Shown: positions 44,346 through 58,253 of the stretch, in pieces | Layout: each line of letters begins with the position of its first letter | Position numbering within the stretch: the first letter of the stretch is position 1 | DNA from: Syngnathus acus | Taxonomy: Eukaryota > Chordata > Actinopteri > Syngnathiformes > Syngnathidae | Length of the DNA: 64,000 nucleotides | Assembly: GCF_901709675.1 (NCBI RefSeq) | Contig: NC_051106.1 | Location: forward strand, 7,762,001 to 7,826,000 | Direction of reading: 5' to 3' | Translations under genes and position numbers: made by a program | The notes under the pieces: model-generated | Told to the model about the DNA's origin: nothing | The model's database searches: none | Seen by the model: only the letters and a program-made list of their open reading frames with translations

Positions 44346-46801
44346 GTAAACGCAAAGTGTGGCATTTACCGTGATTGCATCAGTGCAACTTTTGAACCTA
44401 ATGGGCTTTATGTTGATCATTTACCAATATCGACCTGGACCGATCTGCTTGAAACGGTATTTGTTGCATTTTTTAAGATTGTTTCCCTCCCAATCTAAAA
44501 AATAAAAACTAGTAGAAAGGGTCTTACATGTGTGCTGGGATTCAAATGGCGTGTTATGGGTGTGGTGGCCTCATTTAAATTTAATTAAAGGAGTGGCGAG
44601 GACATGGTGATTGAATTCCAATGTTATCAAACATGCTGCGATGCAAATGAAGCCACTGTTTGCTTGGTGGCACCATTTCAAGTAAACAAGTGGAACTGAT
44701 GGTGATTGAAGTGCTTGATATCGGACAAATATGCATTGCACGGTTGTTGCTGTTTCTCCAGCTTCATCCTGTCGCGCGCGTTTGACAAGCTAAACTGTAC
44801 GAGACCGCTACAAAAGCTGTTGCAAATGGAAACAAATTGAATCAGACAACTGTTATGACAAAGGAGCAGTGAGAATATGGTGCGTTTCTTTGATAATGGA
44901 CCTCTTGAGAGAGAAACTATGATTGGCATATGAACAGTGCACTCATTAATGTACACCCCCCCCCCCCCCCCCCGGGAGCTGCCAACAACATATCCATTCG
45001 CATCCCTTACTGCTGATAAAACAATCCCGACGTATTGCAGACATATTGACACTCTTATCAACTTCCATGTCAGCGCACATGTTCTTTTTGTCATTTATTT
45101 GGTTGCGTGAAATCGGACAAAGGCGAACCTGTGGGAGTGTCCGTGTCTGTGTACCTCGCAGACAAGCTAAAGCAACACGGCTGCTGCGCTTCCCAGGGCC
45201 TTCCCCCAAAAAAGTGGGGGATCGGCCTTACATGGGCGAGGCAGACAGGGGCGCACAACAGGAGAGAGAGAGAGCGAGGGATGGCGGGGTTGTTGCCCCC
45301 GCAGGGGTTTGGCTCTGCTCTAATCCGAGTGATTATTACTGCTGGGACACACAACACGCACACACTAATGCTGGTATTCGCTGCTGGCGTCGGTTTTTTC
45401 GCACCCCCCACACCCACGTCGGTTGGAGGTGATAACGCGTCCAAGCTGAGCTATCAGCGTGGATGCAGGATAATTGGGCTCTTTTTTTTTTTTTTTTTTT
45501 TAGATGCTGGAGGTGAGACCAGACCCTAGTTCTGAGTGATTTTTCTGCGGGGTTGGGTGTGTTAAGATTTTTCATAAATGTACTCAAAATATATTTTTTT
45601 TATTGGGTTGTTGTTTCTGCTTGGGAACTATTTAACCCAATGAGAAGTACTACGCACGACTCCAGTTTAACAAGAAGCTAATTCTGGCAAGAACAGCACG
45701 CGCAGTGTTTTCGTTTCCTCTTTTGTATTTTTCATATTCATCAAGGAAGTTATGTTGCCACATTTAGAATTTCAACCCTGGATGTATTCATGAGTAAAGA
45801 GAGATCATAAGTCACATGCTATGGCGTTACAGAATTAACCCCAGCTTCTCCCTTCATGGTTAATAAAATGATACTCTCCCTCAAAGTTGGGGTCAGGACA
45901 ATTATTGATTGGATTCAAAATGCTGCACGCTACTGTACTTTTGTTATTATTGATTGTCAAGCAGGCTAACATCAATATATTAGCTTAACTTCGCATAGCT
46001 AGCGTCATTTTGTTAAGAATAACACGGCAATGAAAAGCCATCATGATTTGACATGCTTTTAACTCTTCATTTAGTTCATCAAAGTTTTTTTTGCAGGTGA
46101 GCTAGCCGCTATTTGCCCACACGTGCATCGATCGGTCCACGTATGCGTGTTTGCAGTCTCGCGGTCGCAAGCGTGTGGTGGAAGCTCTGCTTGAAAGTGC
46201 GACAAAGATGGAGCTTGTTTACAGAGATTTCTCGCCGGTGTCCGCATAGTTCTTGGGTCAGCTGTGCTTATGTTCACCGTGGCGGGTGCTAAGCAGCTGC
46301 TAAACCCCTCAGGCGGATGTGCGTGACACTGTCCTTTTTTTTTTTTTTTCCCCTCTCTCTTTTTAAGATTTACCTGCTCACTCGAGGTAGTTACTGCAGT
46401 GATTTGACGCCTTCGACTAAAGTTTTTGTACTTAGTTACTTCCTACTATTGGGAACTGCCGTGTTCACTGCCAGAATAAGGCAGAAGAAGCTGCAGCTCC
46501 TTTATTTTTATTTTTTTTTTGCCAACGCCGCGTTCCCATCCGGCTGTCAGTGTGGATTTTACACAAAACCTTTCAGACACTGCAGAAATAACGTGGATGG
46601 CAGCCATCTGCGTTAGTCGGACGGGGGCGCACTAAAGGGGCCAACTTCAATGTTTACATAAAAGGCCCTCTAGGAAAAAAATAAAATGATCAATGCCAGG
46701 CAAGCTAAAGCTGACAGTATTTTGTGTTTTCGTTTGACGGTGCAAGCGACATTAGCTGAAATGTCTTTGTGACTTTGAAAGCAAGGAGCATGCTGAGCTA
46801 G
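44346..46801 (+). other. hs6st1 intron 1, first part
   Basis: Begins at the GTAAAC donor. Contains an 18-base C run at 44956-44973, T runs near 45483-45502 and 46334-46349, and no further hs6st1 exon or other gene. Confidence 0.7.
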
Positions 46802-47153
46802 CACTGCAACTAACAGTGACGTCATTAATCGGTCAGTTATTTTTTGGGGTTATTGAATGAGCAGCTTTGAACTTCATTTTCTTTATCCTATTATGTTAAA
46901 TTGAAAAGACACATAGTTATTGATTTGGTCTGTAACAAAATTGTTATTTTCATTCATTTCTAAACTAAAATCAAATGTTTTGATTTTGACTCAACCCAAA
47001 GATAACACTGCTCACAAAAATCGAACAATAATCACCGTTGAGAAGCTGAATTAACGAGTATTTTAAACAAAGATAGCATCTAAATGATTAATCGATTAGA
47101 AAAAATAACAGATTAGTTTGAGAATCGATTAGTTGTCGATTAATCGTTGCATC
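46802..47153. mobile_element. hAT-like non-autonomous element (decayed)
   Basis: Starts with 'cactgcaactaacagtgacg' and ends with 'tagttgtcgattaatcgttg'. Interior blocks (gattaatcgattag; gagaatcgattagttg; aagctgaattaacgagtatt) match my memory of a widespread teleost MITE with CTGCAACTAA...TTAATCGTTGCAG ends. It lacks a transposase. Boundaries are approximate and I could not confirm a target duplication. Confidence 0.65.
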
Positions 47154-48748
47154 TTAATAGCGAACAGTTTATTTTGGGGGCAAGCTACTGTCTGCGGCAG
47201 TGCATTTGGACTCGACGTGGTAATAGCCCTCACGGGCTCACCGAGTTGCCCTTCGAATGACAGCCGAAGACGGGCGCCGTGACATTTGCGAGATTGTCCA
47301 AAGCCGCCATCGATCGGCGCCGTATTGAAGTTGTTACACTGACGACCTTTAAGGGTTTTATTATTTATTGATTGCTCACGACATCTCGCTCTCTCTTTCT
47401 CTCGCTCTCATCCCCGATCTCGTGAGATCAGGCAAGTACCAGATTCTGACAATCCAATTCAGATGTATTTATTTTTTTTGATTATGGAATTTCCGTGAAA
47501 GCAAAGCCCGACTTTAGCAACAACGACTACCATCTGTCCCGAGCATCTCGCGCCAGTCTGTCTTTAATCTCGCCGCGTCTACGTAAAGATGGGACGGAGC
47601 AAATTTTTCTCCTCTTCATTCTTCAATCACCGCCTGTTCCTCCTCCTCCTCTTCACCCCCCCATGCTTTTTGCTTCCCGCCTAAGCGCTCTTCCCCGCTG
47701 CCTCCATCCCTCCATGGTGGTGTCACTCCCTAATCAAACAGCAGGCCTGCTTTCCGCTCGGTGGCTTCATGGCCGGGAGGGGGCTTTTTTTTCTTCTTCG
47801 CTTCTCTATCTCCTCCTTTCACATTTGTCCCTCTCCATCTCTTCTCACCCTCTCATCTTCCTCCCGAGCGTGGCTAGCGCATTAGAGGAAATGTCTTTTT
47901 TCATGGAAGATTTGCAGCAATTTCCAAAATGGCCGCGTTGCCTAATGGACAACCGACTCGGTTCTAATGAACGATTACATGTGCGAGCGTGCGGCGTGGG
48001 AGGAGGACGGAGACGGGACTGAAGAGAATGAGGAAGAGGAGGGCTGTCAGGGAATGATTGAACATAAAAGCCGAAGGGGTGAAAATGTTTAGTTTCATTG
48101 GCGGGGAGGGGGCTAGTCAATTAGCACGCTTGTCAAGCAGCGGGCATTACTCTTCTTTCAATGGGTCTCTTTTGGATTCTCAGCACTGTGTTTGTGCGCA
48201 CGGTTCCGACGGCGTATCTCGGAATCCAGATGAACTCCAGGAAAAGCTGATCGGCACGTCGTACGTGTGTGTCTGCAGTGCGTGTGCGCGCTCACGTGTA
48301 TCCGGGCGGGTCGGTGTTAATCCAATCAGATTAGCCGCGTATAAGAGCCGGCGGGCCGGCCGCTTCCAAAGCCGGTTTACGTCCACTCATCCCGCGAGCC
48401 GCCTGATCCGAACGCAGCCGGTCAAGCAGTCAATCCCTTGCAGGTTTCGCCGCAACCAGGTTGGGATTGGCTGGTCTCGGCACCAGAACCTGCTTTTTGT
48501 AGCCATTGCAGGGTGATAACACGGCCGCTAATCCCGGTCTCATGGCATCACATTCCGGAGTAATTCTTCTTTCCCATTATAGAAATTCCCACTAATCGGT
48601 CAGGGCCGATGCTCGGGCTAATCAATAGAGGCTTAGCCGGACGGGAAAGCCCGGCCAGTGTAAAATCTGTGGGGGGGAGAATAATCAGTGCTATGTTGAC
48701 TTAAAGAATTATCGCATCCATAAAGCCCAAAGGATTGTGCTTATACAA

Positions 48749-48764
48749 GCCACAAGAGGGCGAC
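48749..48764 (+). promoter_or_regulatory. CTCF-like motif
   Basis: The plus strand reads GCCACAAGAGGGCGAC, fitting CCAC-AG-GGGCG of the CTCF consensus. Sequence match only. Confidence 0.38.
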
Positions 48765-51700
48765 AAAGATCATTTTCGCCATTAGAGAAAGCTATGGCTT
48801 CATGAAATAAAGTTGAGTTTGCCAAAAGCAACATTTTCAAGCATGGCTGTTGTATGAGCTGAGCAAAAACTGTTTTTTTTCTTTAAAAAAAATTAAAGAA
48901 AATCAATGGCTAATTAGTCATTGAGGCTACCAGCACTTAGCCACTAGCGCTACAAGTGTCATGTTCTCACATTGTAGTGAAAAAAAATGGTGGTGACATG
49001 AAAGGATGAGATAAGGCCTCCCGTGTTCCTGCCCGTCGATTGCTCGAGGCGAGCGTTGACAGTCAACATCGCTGTTGCTTCGTCTCCGGGAGTTCAACTT
49101 TGGTTCAGCCTCGGGTCACCGCAACGCGCATACTTGCATTTGGGAGCGAGTAAAAAGCTCAAGAATGGCTGCCCCATGTGAGGGCCCCCTCTCGCTTAAC
49201 ATTCCTGGCATTATTTTAAGCCGCCAGCCATTTTACAGCCCGTGACATTGTCAAGTGGGGTGATTACAACTTGCCAGTACCGGAAAAAGAGAAACGGTTG
49301 CGGAGGTTTTTGATGTTGAACCACGCTGTCAACATAGCACCTCGAACTTAAGATAAGGTCACCATTGATTTTTGTCCACCGTCACTGTAACGACGGGTCA
49401 AAGCCAAGAATCCGCTCAGCCGTTGGCGCGGTTATCTCCGGTCGGCCTGCCAGCTTTCGCTATTGATTAGTCATTACGACGCGGCGTGGCTTTTTCATTG
49501 ATTGATAAGTCTTGAATGACACGGAGTTGAGTCTTACTCGTGGACTGATGTGCTCAACAAAGCCCAGGGCGAATGTCTAAAGCGAGAGTGGCATTTTTTT
49601 TAAAATCATTACCCAGCATCCCTGACTCCCTGTGTCACCCTGTCGGCTGTCAAATGCCCCGTCCCCCCGCCTCGCTCGTTCGTTCGCGGCCCCATGGACA
49701 AATAACACATGATTAGCAGACATTTCTCTGTCCCGTAATGAGGGGGTGCTACGCGGCTCTTCCAACAGGATTAGCCTCCATTGATTAGGCTAGCCTAGCA
49801 TCGGCCGTTTAAGCAAAGAGTGGAGGTCGGGTGGGGGTGGGGGGGGCATTTCTATAAATGGCTAATGAGTAGTGCTGCGGAATGCTACGGCATGCCATGA
49901 GAATGGGATTAGGGGCTATTAATCAGACAAGAGGCTCGCACAAGTCATTAGCCGACCCGGCGGCAATGTCAGTGCGTCTGCGGGATGATTCCGGCATTCT
50001 AAATTGGGTTTGGCCTTGTTGTCATCGTCAGCTCTCTTGCTAGAAATCGCTCATGAAAGTCTTTTAATACCCTAGCCTGTGCTGCCTCATTTTTTGACGC
50101 CACTTTCTTGTCCTTTCTTGTCATCCTCTTCAAAGACGGCGCAGATAATATTCATCCGTTCACTTTTCCCGATAAAATTTCAAGGCTTGTGGGTATTTAT
50201 GAATCTAAGTGTCTATTCATGATTTTTTTCCCAGATGGTCAAAGAACGGTATGTGAACTAAGGAAAGGCTGACAAGCGTGTTAATTGAATTGTGGGGGGG
50301 AAATGCTAATGTTGTAGCGCCTCTTTAAAATAGTGGGAGGACTTTTAACTAGTAGGAGATGCTAACTTTTACCAGGGGAATAATTGTGTCGCTTTATGTC
50401 CCGCCCTATTTATTTTTTGTTTCTTTCGAAATCGTTTTTTGCACATCGCAAAGGTTTCGCTAGGCGGTTAAAAGTCATTCTCAGAAAGACAACAATGATT
50501 TTGATTCTTCTACACTTGTCTGCGTAGCTCACCACAGCTTTGGTCTTCCTCTCAAATTTACGTTTTTCATGTTGTGCAGTCAAGCGGTGGTCGCATGCGC
50601 TGCGGCGCTGTCATGTTGTCCACAAGTCGCTAGCATGTTTTGACGCAGGCGTTTTTCGGTCAACCGCGAAGCTAAATGTATCCACTGCGGCCGCTTTGCT
50701 TGCGCAACATTGCTGTCCAATGTTTTGATTCAGAAAAGGGACAAATTGAAGAGTGCAGTTTTTTGTTTTTAACCAACATACAGCAGCCGCAAATTGGTGG
50801 AGCAGCTTGGTCTATTGTTCTGCTTTATAGTAAAAAAAACAAATGTTTTTGCAGTTCTATTTTAAATGTTTCTTTCGATTGACTCGAAGTTTTATGCTGA
50901 TAGCCAGTCAATGATTATAAACCAGGGCCTCCACCCTTTTTGGGTTCCGATCATACTTTTATTTACCTTCATACTTCACCTCAACTAAGACTTTCCTCTC
51001 ACTTTCTCCCCCGCCGCGTCCTTTTTTTAACCGTTGTCAAAAACCGCCTCATCCGCCGCCGCTGTCACTTTTGGGTTCTCAGTGTGTGTCTGGTTCCTCC
51101 AGAGAGAGGAAGTGATGTGCCAGGAAGTGCTTTTATCCGCCAGTGATCTGATCCGATATGAGATTGAGATGAGCGAGGGAGTGAAGTCTCCTCCAGTTTG
51201 CCCTCAGGGATGTGGATGATGGCGAGAATCCACCCCCGCCTTTTTTAAGAGGTTGTCCAACAGAAAAAACAAATATGGCAGCCTTCTGGTGACTGCCAAA
51301 TTAGTAAAGTGATACTGAATAAAAAACTGGCCCTTATTTACTTATCTACTGTCAATATTATAGATAGAGTATTATCCGTATCATAAATTTGTGTGTGTGT
51401 CGCCAGTTTTGTTTTATCGACCGAAGCATCTCTAAGAAAAACAATTCTCCACTGCTCCCGGTTTCTGACAAAAGATGAAACTCTTTTGATAAATCACAGG
51501 ACAAGTCTACGGAATCGATAAAGATTATATAAATCTTTTCAAATTTGCCCTGGGTCGCCTTAACAAGATTGTCAATGTAGGATTTTGACAAGAAAGACCA
51601 TCCCGCTGAGAATTGGCTATTTTCAAAGCCAGTGTCGCGTCTAATGTATCATCTGAGAGGCTACCGCGTATGCTAGCGCAAGCACGCTAATGCTAAAAGC

Positions 51701-54700
51701 TAAAATACTCAAATACACTTCACTCCAACTTTGGGTAACCCCCTAAAATCTCCAGGCGGTCCCTGCAGACCTCCAAGGGCCCATTCCAGAAAGTCAGGCT
51801 ACCCCCCCCCCCCCACACACACACTCTCTTGCATCCCTTTTTGCATGTTGAGCGCCACAATGCAAATACTCAGAGGCACTCCTGCAAAATCGCACTTTCC
51901 TCCCACACACACTTTCCGCAGTCCCTTCACTGACTTTATGGATGCTCACTGTTTGACATTTTGTTGAATATACACAGCCCCCCCCCCCACACACACCCCT
52001 CCCTTCTGGCCTTTTTCGCATCCTCCCCTTTCCGTCCTTTCTCTCTGACTCTCTGTCTCCGCCGTCTTTTGTGCGACATCCCTTAACGCTTGACCGACCG
52101 TGCCTCGACTCTTGACTTCAAAGAGCCATTTTATTCATCAGTCACTCATTAGAGAAAGAGCTGGGCGCTAAAGGAGAGGGAGGGGAAGGAGATTGAGTGT
52201 ATTAAAAGACATGGTGTAGGGGAGTGGGGGTATGAAAATGGGGCAGGCGAGAGAGAGAGAGACCAAGATGTCGAGATCAAACTTTGACGAGACCAAGACG
52301 CTGTGGTGGGAAGACCAAGACTTTGAACATTTAAGTCCAAAAGTTTGACGAGGTGAGACTTCAGACTTGAAGGACTTGAGACCAAGTAGATACGAAATAC
52401 TTTTGGGGCTTGAGGCCAAGTCAATTCCAAGATAATCCATTCCTTCATTTTCTGAAGGACTTGTTCAACGATGGAAAGTTTTTGACAGGTGTTTACGGAT
52501 GCCGCTCCCTTTTTCAGCCCATCCTCCATCTTTCCAGCTCCTCTTTCCCTTTTTCTTTTCTCTCAGTACAAAGCCTTCCAGTAATCGTCACCTGCCTGTT
52601 GTTGTCAGCCGCGCCTTGGAAAATCTCACCTTTTGTGTTCACTGACATTCTCACTCTTTTTTTTTCGTCACCCCTTTGCCGCATCTCGCCGTTTTTCGCA
52701 GGTGGCTGAGTCGTTTTCAGGTCACTAGGAATCGCTATTATGTCCTTTCTCAGCTGGAGTCTTGCTCATACTTGGCAAGAAAACAGAAAACATCTCCGCT
52801 TTGTTGGAGATGGCCAGTTCACAAAAGATGCTTACTTTGCATGTGCATCACATTCTCGGGCTTTTATTATGCTCTTGTTGATATGTTTCCCCCCCTTTGC
52901 TAATAAGCGCTAAGCTGGAGTCTCGTCACGCTCGTTATTTTGCCGGAGAAAAGCGTTGCTCAATGACTCACCGATGCGTTGGAGAGTGAGCGGGTTTTGG
53001 AACCTTTCACCCAGCTTCTGCCTAACCGGAGGGAATTTCTGCACAATGAATACAGATTCTGATCTTTGAGAGTAAAAAAATCTAATTAGTTTAGCTTTTG
53101 CTTCACTTCCCACATTGACCGGGGCCTTTTACGATCATTTGATATTGTCAGAAATTTTTAGAGCTCACAATTTGATATTCTACATCTGCCCCCCACACAC
53201 ACACACACACCAAAACGTACTATGTTGGATTATTTAGAGCCTTTTTCGAGTTTGGCGGCTTTGGCCATGTGCCACCACACGCCAGCGGCCACGAGAAAAA
53301 CTGACACGGGGCAGCCGCGTGTGAATCACAGATTTTAATTGAGCTGCAGAGGTGTGATGAAACACTTGGTTTTGGATTATCATTGCCTGTGACAAAACAC
53401 ACGTACGTTATTAGAGTCGCGAACAGAATTTAGAGGTTCTAAGTTTAGAGTCTTTTTTTTTTTTAATAATTCAGCTGACGGATTTTTTCTTTCTTTCTGT
53501 TTTGCAGCTGCACATACCGTAATTAATAATTATCTGACTGTGTCAATTATGCAAGCAGATTGGGCCCACGCGGGTTTTGGTGGGGGGAAAAAATACTAAG
53601 CTGCCACTGCTTGCCTGCACGACACACGCGGGACACATTAACCTTAACATAAGCCGGGAAAAATATGCAGAGGCTACCCAATAAAAGAAAACGTTGCGGG
53701 ATGTGTAAATTGTCCTCTAGCGGGCACACAAAACGCGGAAGGGCAGAAAAAGATACAAAATTAGCATGTTAGAAATTTAGCATTCAACAAGTCGCGTTAA
53801 CGATTATTTCAAGGACCGATTCATCGGCATAATTTTTTTTTTTTTTAACTTTGTGTATTATTTCAAGCATTGTTTATGTCTATTCAGCAAAATTGCATTT
53901 TTGACTTTGGGAGGACTTTGTGGATTATTTTTCATAATTGTGTAGCTTTCTATTGCGCAAGTGTGGCAAAGTGGCGCTCCCCTGCTTGTCGTGTGTGTAA
54001 ACGTGACACCCTGGGAAGTGAGTGCCATGCTATTTTGGTGTGGCCACCGCCACTGACCTCTGACCTTTTAATGATGCGACAACAATATAATCTAAGACAA
54101 AAGTGCAATGCTCTTTTTGGAGCCCGAGAGTAAATCACACACTTGCACTTATTCACGGTATTATCATCATAACTAGGTCTACTCATCTCTACTTTGCAGT
54201 TGTCCTCTTTTTCCCCGTTCTGCCATTAATTTATGCTTTCAGCAATTCCAGGCTTTTTTTTTCCTTATTTATTTCTCGGTTGTTTTTTTCCCACAGACTT
54301 TCGGGGGGCGGGGTGGGTGGGGGGTTAATTCCTGGGGGCTGGCTTTGGCATGCAGACAAAGGGCTTTTTAGATCACACAACAGGCAAAAAAGTCAAAAAG
54401 CGTCAAATATTTAGAATACGCTTTTATGCACGCAATCTGCGAGAGGTTCGAGAGAAAGGGACGCCCCGCATGGCGTTTGCACAAAATTAACATTTGTTTT
54501 TGGGGGGAATTGGGCACCGGGCCCATTCGCAGTATGCCGCTTTCTCGTTAAATTTGCCTTTTAAAGGCAGAGAAAGCCACAGAGACAAACGGGATGTCAT
54601 AAATTATGGCCCACTGAGCTATTAATTGCATAAGCTCGACCTGTTTTCGCTTATTGGGAAGAAAACAAGAATGCTCCTTTTGTGTTTGTTCAATTCTGTG

Positions 54701-54821
54701 CCAACTCTGGGAAGAATTGTTTTATTATTCTTTGTTTGTTAGTTAGCTGGATTGCGCTTTAATAAAACATTTCCAGTCATATTTACGAAGACTCGGAACA
54801 TGATCTGACAAATAACCCATT

Positions 54822-54856
54822 GTAAAATAGCCGTCAATGGCAGTGGACGAGTTAAA
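54822..54856 (-). repeat. Fragment related to the 36.4-kb fold-back repeat
   Basis: The minus strand contains CACTGCCATTGACGGCTATT next to AACTCGTC, the half-element pattern of the fold-back repeat at 36386-36452. Confidence 0.5.
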
Positions 54857-56158
54857 AACAAAAAGTGCTGGGTCAATTAAAACGGAGCAAATATTTGAAA
54901 TGTATGGGCGTTTTGGTCACAATGGAAGTGTTCCTGCTTGACCCCCGACCCCGCCTTAGCTCGACGGCACCGTCGCATTGGAATGCATGGCTGCATTATG
55001 CACGGCGCTGTGCGCTCGGCTGTCGGCCTGTCTTTTGATTAATTCATGGTTGGTGGGAGAGAATAAAGGCCCCCCGCCGCATGCTCACCTTCCAGCGTAC
55101 ACGCATGCGAACATGAAGGAAATATGCTTTCTGACAGCATTGAGCCGCTGCGGCCGTCTCGCGGGAACGCCGGTCCCACGGAATTCTTGATGCCATCTCG
55201 GATCTCTCGCCATCCCTCTCTGTGTGTCCCCGTGTTTTACCTTTGCCCCTCCTACACACACACTCCCACCCTTCCCGCTCTTGTCATCTCCATTGCATCT
55301 TTCGCCGTCCATCTGATGGAAGCCGACAGATGCCAGCAGTCTTCTATCAGGCATGGCGCGCACCCGCTCGCGCCTCTCCTTCATTTGTCGCCTCTCAGCG
55401 CAATTTTTTCATCCCTCCTCCCCATCAGTTCGACATGAAAAGCGGGTACGAAAGATTCGACTATTGCAATCAAATTGGCACCAACGTTGACGATCTGGCA
55501 GAATACATTTCCAGAATATATTGGTGTTTTGTATTAGCGCTAACGAGATAGCAGCTTTAGTTAGCATTTAAATCCATCTCGTCCTAAAAGCGCAAGCTTC
55601 CCGTCGACGACGACAGACGCCGGCGGGCTTCTATCACCCGCTCGCTTTCTCTTTCACGCCTCCCCTCCGTTTGTCACCACTCTGTTCAATTTCATCAATC
55701 CCTCCCTTCCTGCCTGCTTCCACTTGGATCGCCATCTGAGAAGCCTGGCGGACGATTTGGAAAGAGACGAAAGGGGCGTTAGGGAATCACTCCTCTTTTC
55801 TACCTGTCCGTCCATCTGGCGGCCTCGTCCAAGGGAAGCTGTGTGTTTGTCTCTTTCTCCCCAGAGCTCTCATTCATTTATAATGAGGTGTCAAGCCATC
55901 CTCACCAACAACGCCACCACCACACTGCTTTTATTTTTTTTTAACACAGCCATGGATTTTGGCACGCTGTCTCCAAATCGGTCCCGGGGTGTCATGTTTA
56001 CCTCATCTGTCTGTTTTCTGTCCTGCCCGTCATCTTTTTTTGTCTACTAAATAGGTCATCTTTTCAGTCCTGTCTCTCATTCCATTGGCAATTTGCAAGG
56101 AATTCACCATGCGATTTGAAATTTGGGAATTTAGCACCTCCTATTTGGAATCTTAATA

Positions 56159-56328
56159 CCGTAATTTTCGGACTATAAGTCGCGGGTTTTTTTCATAGTT
56201 TGGGTGGGGGGGCGACTTATACTCAGGAGCGATTTATATACATATATATGGGGTTTTTTCACTTTTTTGGGCATTTTATGGCTGGTGCGACTTATACTCC
56301 GGTGCGACTTATAGTCCGAAAATTACGG
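56159..56328. mobile_element. TA-flanked inverted-repeat MITE, 170 bp
   Basis: The left end CCGTAATTTTCGGACTATAA continues with GTCGC and is mirrored exactly at the right end (56304-56328). TA flanks both sides (56157-56158 and 56329-56330). The interior repeats GCGACTTATACTC-type sequence. There is no ORF. It shares the CCGTAATTTTC terminus and TA flank with the element at 42681-43293, but the inner sequence differs. Confidence 0.85.
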
Positions 56329-57628
56329 TAAATCAGCACGGGCAGGGGTGAGCAAGCGCTCGTTGTTTATTTTCGAAGCCAATTCCCCTCATACAGTATG
56401 TATGAGCATTGCTCGTCGCGGATTTGCATTTAAAAAGCAGGCCCTTTACTTTCAACGTGTTTTGCCCGCCTCCTCATCAACACGTCTCCTTATTTACCCT
56501 CAGTTTTTTTTTCTCTCTCTCTTACATGGTCGCCCACCACCGACGCCTTTTACATGAACTTCTTTCGCAACAGGTAAGACTTTTTTTTTTGTTGTTGTTT
56601 CCGCTGAATTGGTCTGTGTTTTTTTTCCCACACACTTTCGAGGTGCTACACGCTTTGTTGGTTTCGCAATGACGCTTTGAGATTTGGCACACAGTCAGTA
56701 CGCAAGTGTCGATTTGCTTAGCTAGTTAAACGTTAGCTCGACATTTCAACAGGGCGAAGGTCTTTATTTGTTCTCCCCAGCTGGGTGTTTGTGTGCGTTT
56801 ACGCTCCCCCCAGTTGAGACTTTTGTGTTATTCCAGGCGGGACTTGGCCCTTTTCCTTCCTTCCTTCCTTCCATTCTGCTCCGGGGCCTAGTTTGTCATT
56901 TTCTTAATTCATCTGTCATCTTGCATCCTTCCGGTTGTTTATTTCCCTTTTGTGCCAACACCTGTACGGACAATGTTTTTCCTTTTCACATATTATTTTA
57001 GATGAGTTCAGTTCCATTATTTTTAAGTATCGAACGATTGCCCGTAATTGGTCGCTACGCTTTCGTGCCGCTCGCTACGTTCCTTCGTCGCTAATACTAG
57101 CTAGCTGCACAGATAGCGCCTATTGGGAAATGGGGCTAAACAAGCTAATAGGAGCTGCGGACACTTGTGGCCGCCCTTTGACAAATATCTCAAGGTCCTT
57201 TTTTCTACCCCCCCTCTTTTATCATTATTTCCCTCCCTCACTCTCCTTTTTTCTCATGCCTCCTGTATACCGGCCGCCGGGAAGGAGAAGAAAGGATGAC
57301 CCAGATAGAAGGAACAAATGAATACAGCGAGAAAAAGAGAAGGAGGGCTGACAGGTCGATATATTTACGGGTTGACACCTGTTTGGTGCCGGCGCTCCAT
57401 CAAAACATTCTTCGCCGCACCGCCTCAATTTGTCTTTTCCGCTCGCTCTCTCGGAACAAAAGGACAAGGGAACGGGAAGGGACAGATGGAACGCGCCGGA
57501 GAGGGAGGGCCGCCCCGTCACTTTTTCTACGTGTGCGCCTTTACAAGAGGGAACCTCAAATAGCATTATTAACTCATCTGAGTTTTGCATGACTCGTCTC
57601 CCCCATGTTGTCAGACAATGCACTTTTA

Positions 57629-57659
57629 ATACACATGCGCACACACACACACACACACA
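57629..57659. repeat. (CA)n microsatellite
   Basis: A dinucleotide run of about 31 bp with one early interruption (TGCGC). Confidence 0.9.
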
Positions 57660-58238
57660 AAGTGGCGTAGTGCGCCTTGACGGCTCCCCAGGCTCCGATC
57701 CTGGAAATGGGGAGACAGAAGTGTGCGGCGGAGCATGCCGGGAGAGAAGAAGAGGACCCGGACGTTCATCTCTGAGCCCCCTAGCTCGGTTAATACTTAA
57801 TGTCTCGACACACACACACACACACATGAGCAGACATTCTAAACACAATCACACACACCAACGCAGCGGCAGAGATATACACGTGCGCACACACAGACAC
57901 TCACTCACAGCACATGAAATATTCAAGCCCATGAAATAATTATGAACATTGATGGAATGAAACTTGCTAATTTAACCGGGGACGTACTCCTTCCTTTGTT
58001 GGAGAACAAAAATCGGAGACTTGGCTGCGCACACACACACACAGTTATGTCGGGATAGATTAAGAAAAATATGGAATGAGTTTTTTTTTTTCATTGCACA
58101 TGCCACAACATGAACTATAGTCAGGATAGTCCAAAAAGACTCAAAGACACGACAGACACAGGAAGTCTTTTTAGTCATTGATGAGAGTGGGGGTAAGTTA
58201 GAACATGGTGGCAAATATCAGCCTGAAGGGAATAATAG

Positions 58239-58253
58239 GCGCCCCCTAGTGGC
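58239..58253 (-). promoter_or_regulatory. CTCF-like motif (best match in window)
   Basis: The minus strand reads GCCACTAGGGGGCGC, an essentially exact match to the vertebrate CTCF core. It lies in hs6st1 intron 1. Similar GCGCCCCCTAGTGGC strings also occur in dispersed repeats, so binding is not assured. Confidence 0.5.

Larger units (their letters stand above)
47154..56158 (+). other. hs6st1 intron 1, middle part, no other gene
   Basis: Holds pyrimidine-rich tracts at 47600-47880, a CTCF-like motif at 48749, C runs at 51801-51814 and 51979-51988, and GACTTGA-rich sequence at 52260-52420 resembling a decayed repeat. A relative of the 36.4-kb fold-back repeat lies at 54822-54856. No exon with family similarity was found. 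Confidence 0.55.

Noticed and set aside
43798-44498. Open frames of 185 residues (minus) and 201 residues (plus, second frame) over hs6st1 exon 1
   Set aside because: Both are shadows of the GC-rich hs6st1 exon in other frames and show no family similarity.
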